Position numbers and translations under genes: made by a program | Notes under the pieces: model-generated | Database searches by the model: none | Seen by the model: only the letters and a program-made list of their open reading frames with translations | Told to the model about the DNA's origin: nothing | Assembly: GCA_002451715.1 (NCBI GenBank) | Contig: DKDD01000121.1 | Coordinates: 1-11,617 of the forward strand | Length of the DNA stretch: 11,617 nt | Source: Ruminococcaceae bacterium UBA6857 | GTDB lineage: Bacteria > Bacillota > Clostridia > Oscillospirales > Acutalibacteraceae | Reading direction: 5' to 3' | Shown: positions 1-5,570 of the stretch, in pieces | Position numbering within the stretch: position 1 is the first letter of the stretch | Layout of the letters: each line of letters begins with the position of its first letter

Positions 1-1
1 G

Positions 2-1273
2 TGCGTTGCCGAATCCGGTGCGATCATTGACGCAGCTTTCAAAGAGATTGCTGACGACAAGGATAACGAAATCGTAATCATCTCCGGCGACGTTACCTAT
101 GACGGCGAAAAGGTCAGCCACGATCTTCTTGTTAAAAAGCTCAAAAAGCTTAAAGCGGCAGGAAAGCGCATTTTCCTCACTTTTGCAACCCATGATTTTG
201 ATAACAATGCCCGTGGATATACCGAAATAGGGGACTTTAAGCTTGAAGAATACACCCGTGCCGAACTTCGAGAGCTTTATAACGACTTCGGTTGGAATGA
301 AGCTTGCGCGGAGCACGTTCCGTCATATTCATATGCCGTAAAAATGTTACCGGGCTGGCGTTTCCTTCTTCTCAATGATGACGGCAACGGAAGATCGTTC
401 TGCGGTTATGACGAAACTCTTATTGATTGGATTAAAAATCAGGTTAAGGAAGCGAACGCGGACGGCGAAAAAGTAATCGCCGTAACGCACCATCCTATGC
501 TTCCGCCGGGAGTTATTTATCCGCTGTTTTCTCACCGCGATATGCTCGGCGATTATGAAACCGTTGCACCGATGTTTGCCGACCTCGGAATACAGTTCTG
601 CTTCACCGGTCACACGCATATGCAGTCGATTACGCATATTGATACTGCCCGCGGCAACCGTCTTTATCATATCAATACCGGTTCAATTGTCGGCCATCCC
701 GCGCCGTATAGAAAAATGACCGTTACCGAAGACGGAATCGACGTCAAAACACATAATCTCAAATCTTTTGATTGGGATATGCGCGGCATGACAACCGAAG
801 AATATATGAAAGCCCACTTCCTTTTCATGCTCAAAGATATCTTTGATTCAATGGAAAACGACATTGAGCATTTCAAACTTCTTGCCAACGGATTCAGTAT
901 GGATGCCAAAACGGTTGATAAACTTAAACCGCTTTTGAAAACGCTTGGCAAAATTATCAACACCTTGACTTTCGGTTCTCTCGGAAAGCTCCTTTTGGTC
1001 AAGATCGATCCGCTCATGAAAGACGTCAAAGTCAGAGATTTTCTTCTTGAACTTGTTGTTAATCTTTATTCCGGCATAAGACGCTATACGCCCGATACCG
1101 CCGAATATAAGAGTTTTATGGCAATTGCTTCAAGAATCCCGAAGTTCATTAACCTCAAAGATTACTTCGGAAATCCAGTTGAGTTTACCGATATTTTTGA
1201 AGATCTTCTTTATAACACAGGTGAATTTGACAACACAAACGCATTTCTGCCGTTCAAAGATTTTCACGTTTAA
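2..1273 (+). CDS. Metallophosphoesterase, 3' part (5' end outside the window)
   Basis: The open frame runs in from the left edge, so the ATG at 344 is internal and 423 codons are visible. Calcineurin-type metallophosphoesterase motifs appear in order: SGDVTYDG (GD block, Asp at visible residue 30), ATHDF at residues 62-66 where the family usually has GNHD/E, VTHHPM at about residues 161-166 (metal His), and FTGHTHMQ encoded around 602-625 (GHxH metal block). After the catalytic core there is a region of about 150 residues, largely helical in appearance, that I do not recognise. The first DxH metal block would lie upstream of the window. The substrate cannot be told; the family hydrolyses phosphomonoesters or diesters using two metal ions. 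The gene ends at a strong terminator and is followed by a secreted hydrolase with its own promoter. The family call is confident, but whether this protein is exported cannot be judged without its N-terminus. Confidence 0.88.
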   Translation, partial: CVAESGAIIDAAFKEIADDKDNEIVIISGDVTYDGEKVSHDLLVKKLKKLKAAGKRIFLTFATHDFDNNARGYTEIGDFKLEEYTRAELRELYNDFGWNEACAEHVPSYSYAVKMLPGWRFLLLNDDGNGRSFCGYDETLIDWIKNQVKEANADGEKVIAVTHHPMLPPGVIYPLFSHRDMLGDYETVAPMFADLGIQFCFTGHTHMQSITHIDTARGNRLYHINTGSIVGHPAPYRKMTVTEDGIDVKTHNLKSFDWDMRGMTTEEYMKAHFLFMLKDIFDSMENDIEHFKLLANGFSMDAKTVDKLKPLLKTLGKIINTLTFGSLGKLLLVKIDPLMKDVKVRDFLLELVVNLYSGIRRYTPDTAEYKSFMAIASRIPKFINLKDYFGNPVEFTDIFEDLLYNTGEFDNTNAFLPFKDFHV

Positions 1274-1287
1274 TTATCAATTGACAT

Positions 1288-1343
1288 AAAATTTGCCGAT
1301 GAAGCCGTTCGTTTGGCTTTATCGGCAAATTTTTATTATTTTT
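1288..1343 (+). terminator. Intrinsic terminator of the metallophosphoesterase gene
   Basis: The arms 1288-1306 and 1315-1333 pair over 19 positions, with a single G-U wobble and an 8-base loop. The distal arm runs into a T-rich tract (TTTTATTATTTTT). It begins 14 bases after the stop codon and isolates this gene from the next one. Confidence 0.93.
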
Positions 1344-1366
1344 AACACTCTTTTTGTTAACAAAGA

Positions 1367-1395
1367 TTAAACAATTTTTAAACTTGTGATATTAT
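1367..1395 (+). promoter_or_regulatory. Possible promoter of the secreted hydrolase gene
   Basis: A TATTAT -10 box at 1390-1395 is preceded by TG one base upstream (extended -10, TGA-TATTAT). The -35 match 17 bases upstream, TTAAAC at 1367-1372, is poor. A perfect 12-base palindrome, TTTGTTAACAAA, lies just upstream at 1353-1364 and could be an operator. A TATAAT at about 1404-1409 is an alternative -10 but sits very close to the ribosome binding site. Confidence 0.4.
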
Positions 1396-1430
1396 AAATC
1401 GAAAATATAATTTGAAGGAGACTTTGAACG

Positions 1431-3020
1431 ATGAACAAAACTTTCAAAAGATCACTCAGCGTTCTTCTCACTCTTATCATGGCATTTGCTCTTATTGTTC
1501 CGAGCTTTGCCGCGCTTGAGATGAACAATTATCCGACAATCCGTATCAACGGAAGATCCGCTTTGGTTTATGACAAAGACGGAAAACAGATTTACACAAA
1601 TCCCGACCCCTCTTTTAACGAGGTTGAATATGCAAAGTCGCTCGTTCCCATAATGGCGAAAGAAATTTCAAAAACTTTGATTACACAGGATTGGGAAGGC
1701 TACAGCCGAACAATCTGCGATAAAATCACACCGCTTTTCGACATGATTCAGATTGACGAAAATGCAAATCCGAAAGACGGAACAAACGGCGGCGAATGGA
1801 AAGTCGGAACCCCTCTTGCTCCGGCAAAAGATTATACGTTCCAGTGGGACTGGCGTGTTGATCCGCTTGAAACCGCAGCACTTCTCAAAGAGTATATCAA
1901 AGAAGTCAAACGCGTCAATAACTGCGATAAGGTTAATATCGACTCGCGCTGTCTCGGTTCTGTAATTGTTACAGCTTATCTCTATCTTGTCGGTGACGAA
2001 GCAAAAGATAATATTGCAAACATTGTCCTCTATGTTCCGACTGTTGCGGGTTCACAGACCGTCGGCGCACTTTTTGCAAATCAGATTAATTTTGACGACA
2101 AGGCGATTGACGAATATGTAACATATTACATGAACGGACCCGACCGCTTCTTTAATGATACCGCGTACGGCGATGACCTTGAAATTTTCATCGGTACTTT
2201 CTGTTCGTTCCTTTATCAGCTTAAGGTGCTCGGCTACGGAACCGAAATGTTCACATATATTTATGAACAGCTCAAAGATTATATGGTTCCGCGCCTTGCA
2301 ACAAATGTCTTTTTCTTCCCGACCTATTGGGCAATGATTGACGACCGCTATTATGAAGCGGCTAAAGAACAGCTTTTCAAAGAGGATTCCGACGGATATT
2401 ACACCGTTGACAAAAATGAATACGCAGGTTACATTGCAAAGATAGATAACTATCATTATAACGTTCAGGTAAATTCCGAAAAGATTCTTACCGATGCCAA
2501 AAACAGCGGAATCAACATTTCGGTAATTGCAAAGTATGGCGATAATCTTCTTCCCGTTGAAAAGAACTGCCGCGCGCAAGGCGACGGAAGAATCGAAACA
2601 AAAGCTCTTTCGTTCGGCGCAACCTGCTCGAATATTACTGAAACTCTTTCCGATGAGTACATCGCTTCGCATGACAGCAAGTATATTTCGGCCGATAAAA
2701 AGATTGACGCTTCAACCTGCCTTTTCCCTGAAAATACATGGTTTATCAGAGACTGCACTCACGCCGCATTCCCGGATTGCATTGAGCGTTTCAAAGCTAT
2801 TCTTATCAGAAGCAAAGAACAGCCCACAATCGAAAACATGAAAGAATACGGCTATACTCAGTTCATGACATATTCCGCGGAAAATGGAACTCTTTCTGAA
2901 ATCACCGGTCTTGCCGAGTCCGATAAGCTTTATAACCACGATTTCATTTCAACAATTTTCCGTTTCTTCACTGCGCTTATTAAGCTCATTACCAAAATTA
3001 TGAGTGTTAAGAAAGGCTGA
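1431..3020 (+). CDS. Secreted alpha/beta-hydrolase-like protein with Cys in the nucleophile elbow
   Basis: This is a 529-residue protein with a clear Sec signal peptide: Lys/Arg near the N-terminus, a hydrophobic core at about 9-23, and a likely signal peptidase I site after PSFA (about residue 27). The block FQWDWRVDPLE (137-147), then helix LLKEYIKEVKR, then DKVNIDSRCLGS (166-177), follows the layout of lipase/LCAT-like alpha/beta hydrolases, where 'DWR.dP' precedes 'kvnlvgHSmGG'. The nucleophile elbow reads S-R-C-L-G, so Cys174 takes the place of Ser. Candidate acid and base are Asp385 (QGDGRIET) and His444 (DCTHAAF), after LFPENTWF at 431-438. The last 25 residues (505-529) are amphipathic and end in KKG, like the small peptides encoded next door. 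AAGGAG at 1415-1420 is 10 bases before the ATG. The fold is inferred from motif order only, and the substrate is unknown. It could be a thiol-type esterase or acyltransferase, or a non-catalytic relative. Confidence 0.8.
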   Translation: MNKTFKRSLSVLLTLIMAFALIVPSFAALEMNNYPTIRINGRSALVYDKDGKQIYTNPDPSFNEVEYAKSLVPIMAKEISKTLITQDWEGYSRTICDKITPLFDMIQIDENANPKDGTNGGEWKVGTPLAPAKDYTFQWDWRVDPLETAALLKEYIKEVKRVNNCDKVNIDSRCLGSVIVTAYLYLVGDEAKDNIANIVLYVPTVAGSQTVGALFANQINFDDKAIDEYVTYYMNGPDRFFNDTAYGDDLEIFIGTFCSFLYQLKVLGYGTEMFTYIYEQLKDYMVPRLATNVFFFPTYWAMIDDRYYEAAKEQLFKEDSDGYYTVDKNEYAGYIAKIDNYHYNVQVNSEKILTDAKNSGINISVIAKYGDNLLPVEKNCRAQGDGRIETKALSFGATCSNITETLSDEYIASHDSKYISADKKIDASTCLFPENTWFIRDCTHAAFPDCIERFKAILIRSKEQPTIENMKEYGYTQFMTYSAENGTLSEITGLAESDKLYNHDFISTIFRFFTALIKLITKIMSVKKG

Positions 3021-3074
3021 ATAACCACTTAAAAAGTTACGAAAAAATTAATAAACAAAATTTTGTTAAAACTC

Positions 3075-3103
3075 TTGACAAAAGATTCATAATATGTTAA
3101 CAT
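3075..3103 (+). promoter_or_regulatory. SigA-type promoter of small peptide gene 1
   Basis: TTGACA at 3075-3080 is a perfect -35. A 17-base spacer separates it from TAACAT at 3098-3103. Transcription would start near G3110, giving a leader of about 50 bases. A perfect 14-base palindrome, AACAAAATTTTGTT (3054-3067), lies 7 bases upstream of the -35. Confidence 0.82.
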
Positions 3104-3160
3104 TTAACCGTGATCAGAACAGACACACAAAAAATAATTTATTATGCGGAGGAAAACAAA

Positions 3161-3271
3161 ATGTTAGAACTTGCTCAGAAAATCCTTGATTATCTCAAAG
3201 AATTTAAAGCTGCTAAAATCGTAGAAATCGTTAAAGATTTCATCAATAAAATCATCGTTGCTCCCTATTAA
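3161..3271 (+). CDS. Small amphipathic two-helix peptide 1 (36 aa)
   Basis: The peptide has 36 residues and no signal sequence. GGAGG at 3148-3152 lies 8 bases before the ATG. Hydrophobic residues fall at i/i+3/i+4 spacing (I8, L9, L12, F15; I20, V21, V24, F27, I28, I31, I32), giving two amphipathic helices joined at KAA (16-18); net charge is about +1. It shares the pattern L-x-YLKE-x-KAA-x-I-V/I-(D/E)-(I/M)-(V/I)-K-x-FIN with peptide 2, and I/L-x-Y and F-I/F-NKI with peptide 3. It differs in a shorter N-terminus and the end VAPY. Its own promoter, ribosome binding site and terminator bracket it. Conservation at protein level between neighbours separated by unrelated AT-rich DNA argues strongly for real coding. 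The function is unknown. The architecture recalls beta-type phenol-soluble modulins or leaderless bacteriocins, but no sequence identity to either is claimed. Confidence 0.85.
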   Translation: MLELAQKILDYLKEFKAAKIVEIVKDFINKIIVAPY

Positions 3272-3291
3272 TTCATTCTGATTTTTCTGAT

Positions 3292-3324
3292 AAAAAGGTC
3301 GCCTTACGGCGGCTTTTTTATTTT
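3292..3324 (+). terminator. Intrinsic terminator of small peptide gene 1
   Basis: The core CGCC-TTAC-GGCG is extended by G-C and G-U pairs and five A-T pairs (AAAAAGGTCGCC against GGCGGCTTTTT), followed by T-rich sequence. It starts 20 bases after the stop codon. Confidence 0.9.
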
Positions 3325-3478
3325 GAAAGCGCATTTTGCCAAATAAATCGGTTATTTGCAATGTCTTTTAAGCAGATGAAACACTTTAATCAATTATATG
3401 CCTAAAAATTGCAGGATTTATAATTATTTAAAACTCCGAACTAAAGATTAAAAGAATTTAGGAGGCAGTTAGAAAAAC
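3325..3478. other. Gene-free AT-rich spacer with an orphan ribosome binding site
   Basis: This is most of the roughly 300-base gap between peptide genes 1 and 2. No reading frame with start and ribosome binding site is present. It holds a short imperfect inverted repeat (CAAATAA-ATCGG-TTATTTG, 3340-3358), an isolated TATAAT (3419-3424) without a -35, and a perfect AGGAGG at 3460-3465 with no start codon at usable distance. The gap is about 120 bases longer than the one between peptides 2 and 3, so a decayed fourth peptide gene is conceivable but not shown. Confidence 0.5.
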
Positions 3479-3501
3479 TTTCAAATTTTTGAAAAAAACT
3501 A

Positions 3502-3530
3502 TTGACTTTCTGTTCACAATGTGTTAATAT
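3502..3530 (+). promoter_or_regulatory. SigA-type promoter of small peptide gene 2
   Basis: TTGACT at 3502-3507, a 17-base spacer and TAATAT at 3525-3530 form a strong promoter. A start at G3537 would begin the transcript with GCAGTTGAAAATACTGAC, a small CAGT/ACTG stem-loop also found at the same place in peptide gene 3. The inverted repeat TTTCAAA-TT-TTTGAAA (3479-3494) lies 7 bases upstream of the -35 and is a possible operator. Confidence 0.86.
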
Positions 3531-3575
3531 CTATTCGCAGTTGAAAATACTGACTTTATAAAGGAGGAAAAAATA

Positions 3576-3704
3576 ATGGATAAAATTCTTGAATTTGTAC
3601 AGAACCTTCTTACTTATCTTAAAGAAGGCAAAGCAGCTGAAATCATCGACATGATTAAGACATTCATCAATGATCTTTTCAATAAGGGCGACGCAGCTGA
3701 ATAA
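3576..3704 (+). CDS. Small amphipathic two-helix peptide 2 (42 aa)
   Basis: The peptide has 42 residues and no signal sequence. A near-perfect AAGGAGG (GGAGG at 3563-3567) lies 8 bases before the ATG. Helix 1 carries I4, L5, V8, L11, L12 and L15. The joint is GKAA (18-21). Helix 2 carries I23, I24, I27, F30, I31, L34 and F35, and the tail is NKGDAAE. Net charge is about -3, the most acidic of the three. It aligns without gaps to peptide 1 over YLKE-x-KAA-x-I to FIN, and to peptide 3 at the N-terminus (M-D, then 9 residues before the (T/N)Y pair). It is transcribed alone, with its own promoter and terminator. It is too short and polar for a classical type I toxin membrane helix. A role as a secreted surface-active, antimicrobial or signalling peptide is a guess from architecture alone. 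Confidence 0.87.
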   Translation: MDKILEFVQNLLTYLKEGKAAEIIDMIKTFINDLFNKGDAAE

Positions 3705-3715
3705 TTTTAAGTATT

Positions 3716-3750
3716 AACCATCGGCTTTTGTCGGTGGTTTTTATTTTTTT
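3716..3750 (+). terminator. Intrinsic terminator of small peptide gene 2
   Basis: A ten-pair stem, AACCATCGGC (3716-3725) with GTCGGTGGTT (3730-3739), contains two wobble pairs and a TTTT loop. It is followed by TTTATTTTTTT. It starts 12 bases after the stop codon. Confidence 0.92.
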
Positions 3751-3817
3751 GCCTCGAAAAAAGCTTGTTCACAAAAAATTTATAAATTATTAAATCCGCC
3801 GTTTTTTCTTTAAAGCG

Positions 3818-3846
3818 TTGACATACTTTTGTTAATATGCTAAAAT
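3818..3846 (+). promoter_or_regulatory. SigA-type promoter of small peptide gene 3
   Basis: TTGACA at 3818-3823, exactly 17 bases, then TAAAAT at 3841-3846 make a near-consensus promoter. A start at G3853 gives a leader opening with GCAGTCAAAAACTGAC, matching the leader of peptide gene 2. An AT-only palindrome (AATTTATAAATT, 3777-3788) lies about 30 bases upstream. Confidence 0.88.
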
Positions 3847-3888
3847 TTTTATGCAGTCAAAAACTGACAAAATTCAGGAGGAAAGAAA

Positions 3889-4002
3889 ATGGACGCTTTA
3901 TACAATCTTGCGACAAACATCATCAATTATTGCAGAGATTACCTCAATAACGATATTCTTGACATGATTCAGGATTTCTTCAACAAAATCTTCAAGAAAT
4001 AA
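3889..4002 (+). CDS. Small amphipathic two-helix peptide 3 (37 aa)
   Basis: The peptide has 37 residues and no signal sequence. CAGGAGG (GGAGG at 3877-3881) lies 7 bases before the ATG. The hydrophobic face of helix 1 is L4, L7, I11, I12, (C15), Y18 and L19. A break at NND (20-22) precedes helix 2 with I23, I27, F30, F31, I34 and F35, ending in the basic tail KIFKK. Net charge is about -1. It lacks the KAA joint of peptides 1 and 2 but keeps the spacing (Y14, then I23, then FFN at 30-32 matching FIN). The single Cys15 is unique in the family here. The aromatic-rich helix 2 with its NKIFKK end loosely resembles the C-terminus of delta-toxin-type modulins (similarity of style, not proven homology). 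It has its own promoter and shares a strong terminator with the converging M20 gene. Confidence 0.86.
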   Translation: MDALYNLATNIINYCRDYLNNDILDMIQDFFNKIFKK

Positions 4003-4011
4003 TTGACCGAC

Positions 4012-4050
4012 AAAAAAGCACCGCGGATTGATTCCTGCGGTGCTTTCTTT
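4012..4050. terminator. Bidirectional terminator between peptide gene 3 and the M20 peptidase
   Basis: GCACCGC (4018-4024) pairs perfectly with GCGGTGC (4037-4043), extended inward by GG/CC around a bulged T. AAAAAA precedes the stem and TTTCTTTTTT follows it, so either strand gives a hairpin plus U-tract. It serves the + strand peptide gene (stop at 4002) and the - strand peptidase gene (stop at 4069). Confidence 0.9.
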
Positions 4051-4068
4051 TTTGTGTTTTTTGCCGTA

Positions 4069-5502
4069 TCAGAGCTTTTTCATAAGGTCGGTATAAAAAC
4101 CTATTAGCGGTTCGATGTTGTCTGTGCGTATTCTTTCGTTGTCGCTGTGCATTGTTTTGAGCAATCCGCCGCCCGTGAGCGTCGGCGCAAATTTGTAAAT
4201 TTCCGTCGCAATTTCATTGAAAAAGCGCGAATCCGTTCCGCCCATCATGAGGTACGGCGAAACAACCGTGTTTGCAAAGTTGCGGTCAATCGAATCTTTG
4301 ATTGCGTCCCAATACTTGCCCTCGGCTTTTGCGCAAGGCGTTGCGTTCGAATAGTTTACGATTCTGAACGAAAGGTTCGGGTCGTTTGCGGCTTTTCTCA
4401 TGTGTTCGATTGCGCTTGCAGGGGTTTCACCTTGCGAAAGGCGAATGTTGACAATTGCTTTTGCCTCTGCCGGAAGTACGTTTGCGCCCTTGCTGCCCTC
4501 AAGCTGAGTGAATGCCATCGACGTTCTGAAAAGCGCGGCGGCCGTTTTGTTCTTTTGGCAAAACGTTTTTATAAGAGGGGAGAAGCACCAAAGGTTGCCG
4601 AGAATCAGCTTGCCGATATACGGTGTGTGCGGTGCAATCGCTTTGAGCATCGCTTCAACGGCATAGTTCATTTTCATCGGGAACTGGCTGTTTTCAATTT
4701 TGCAGATGTCTTTTGAAAGCCGGCCGACTGCCGTGTGAACGGGCGGCTGAGAAGAATGTCCGCTTTCGCCCTTAACGGTAAGCTCAACGTCCATAGGACC
4801 TTTTTCTGCAATACCGATTGCGGCGATGTCATGCGGAAAATACTTGGAATTGCTTGAAAGAATCGTGCCGCCCTCGTCAAGAACAAAGGCGGGAGAAATC
4901 TCTCTTTCTTTGAGTGTTTTAACAATCGTCGGCGCACAGTCTCCGGCAACCTCTTCGTTGCAGCCGAACGAAAGATAGATGTCGTTTTCCGGAACAAAAC
5001 CGGCGTCAAGGAGTGCTTCTGCACTTTCCATTATTCCGAAAAGGCTGCACTTTGTGTCAAGCGTTCCGCGTCCCCAAAGAAAACCGTCTTTGACTTCGCC
5101 GCCGAACGGGTCTTCGTCCCACTTTTCTTCGTCCACCGGAACAACGTCAAAATGTGCCATAAGAACCGACGGAGAGCTGCTGCTTTTACCCTTTATTCTG
5201 AAAAGAAGACCGCCTGCAATGTCCTCTTTTTCGCTTTTTTCATACACGGTCGGATAAAGTTCTGCAAGAAGTACGCGGAACTTTTCAAACTCCGCTTCAT
5301 CAACCTTTGATTTATCCTTGTTTGAAACTGTTTTGCACCGAATCATTTTTGAAAGGTTCTGTTCGGCAAGCTTTGTGTCAACTTCAATGCTTGCTTCCTT
5401 TTTCTCTACGCTTAACTGCGGCGTTTTGATTCTAAGTGCGTTGAAATTGATAACGATTATAAATGCCGCAAGCAAAACGAGTAAAACAATAAGAAACGGC
5501 AT
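4069..5502 (-). CDS. Membrane-anchored M20 family metallopeptidase (carboxypeptidase S/PM20D1-like)
   Basis: The 477-residue product starts with one N-terminal membrane segment (about residues 2-19), so the enzyme is probably tethered to the membrane. M20 dizinc motifs are complete in this numbering: LMAHFDVVP (His117, Asp119), GRGTLDTK (bridging Asp149), NEEVAG (general base Glu183, metal Glu184), LDEGG (Asp209) and TMHSDNERI (His452). GHSSQPP at about 248-254 belongs to the lid/dimerisation domain. The length and the HxDVVP / WxxDPFGG pattern fit the carboxypeptidase S/PM20D1 branch, which cleaves or condenses peptide or N-acyl-amino-acid amide bonds. The start is ATG 5502: GGAGG at 5511-5515 sits 8 bases upstream, whereas the in-frame TTG at 5508 would be only 2 bases from it. 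It lies 68 bases behind two membrane protein genes on the same strand, suggesting uptake coupled to hydrolysis. The family call is very sure; the substrate is unknown. Confidence 0.95.
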   Translation of the reverse strand: MPFLIVLLVLLAAFIIVINFNALRIKTPQLSVEKKEASIEVDTKLAEQNLSKMIRCKTVSNKDKSKVDEAEFEKFRVLLAELYPTVYEKSEKEDIAGGLLFRIKGKSSSSPSVLMAHFDVVPVDEEKWDEDPFGGEVKDGFLWGRGTLDTKCSLFGIMESAEALLDAGFVPENDIYLSFGCNEEVAGDCAPTIVKTLKEREISPAFVLDEGGTILSSNSKYFPHDIAAIGIAEKGPMDVELTVKGESGHSSQPPVHTAVGRLSKDICKIENSQFPMKMNYAVEAMLKAIAPHTPYIGKLILGNLWCFSPLIKTFCQKNKTAAALFRTSMAFTQLEGSKGANVLPAEAKAIVNIRLSQGETPASAIEHMRKAANDPNLSFRIVNYSNATPCAKAEGKYWDAIKDSIDRNFANTVVSPYLMMGGTDSRFFNEIATEIYKFAPTLTGGGLLKTMHSDNERIRTDNIEPLIGFYTDLMKKL

Positions 5503-5531
5503 AAACAAGACCTCCGTTTTTTCAAAGATAT

Positions 5532-5567
5532 CCGCCGGCAGAAATTTTCAGCCGGCGGTGTTTTTTT
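5532..5567. terminator. GC-rich hairpin between the 220-aa membrane protein and M20 genes
   Basis: CCGCCGGC (5532-5539) and GCCGGCGG (5551-5558) form a perfect 8-base stem. The only good T-tract (TGTTTTTTT) is on the + strand, where no gene lies upstream. Read in the direction of the flanking - strand genes, the stem follows an A-tract and is followed by ATATCTTTG, a poor U-tract. It may act as a leaky terminator or 3' stabiliser that lowers M20 expression relative to the membrane genes, or as a stop for antisense transcripts. Confidence 0.5.
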
Positions 5568-5570
5568 AGA

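Noticed and set aside
2052..2672. Antisense 206-aa reading frame inside the hydrolase gene
   Set aside because: The sense strand carries a signal peptide, motifs and a ribosome binding site; the antisense frame has no recognisable features.
3340..3358. Inverted repeat CAAATAA-ATCGG-TTATTTG as a terminator
   Set aside because: It is an AT-only stem without a following T-tract, and a strong terminator already lies just upstream.
3164..3361. Antisense 65-aa reading frame over peptide gene 1
   Set aside because: It has no ribosome binding site, crosses the terminator of peptide gene 1, and its helix-like look is the mirror of the sense peptide's codons.
3161..4002. Peptides as type I toxins with antisense RNA antitoxins
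   Set aside because: They are amphipathic with many charged residues throughout instead of a single membrane helix with charged tail, and no antisense promoter facing them was recognised.
5503..5508. TTG start for the M20 gene at 5508
   Set aside because: It lies only 2 bases from the GGAGG site; ATG 5502 has 8-base spacing. The same reasoning removes the starts at 6248 (220-aa membrane protein) and 7075 (DUF5058-like protein).
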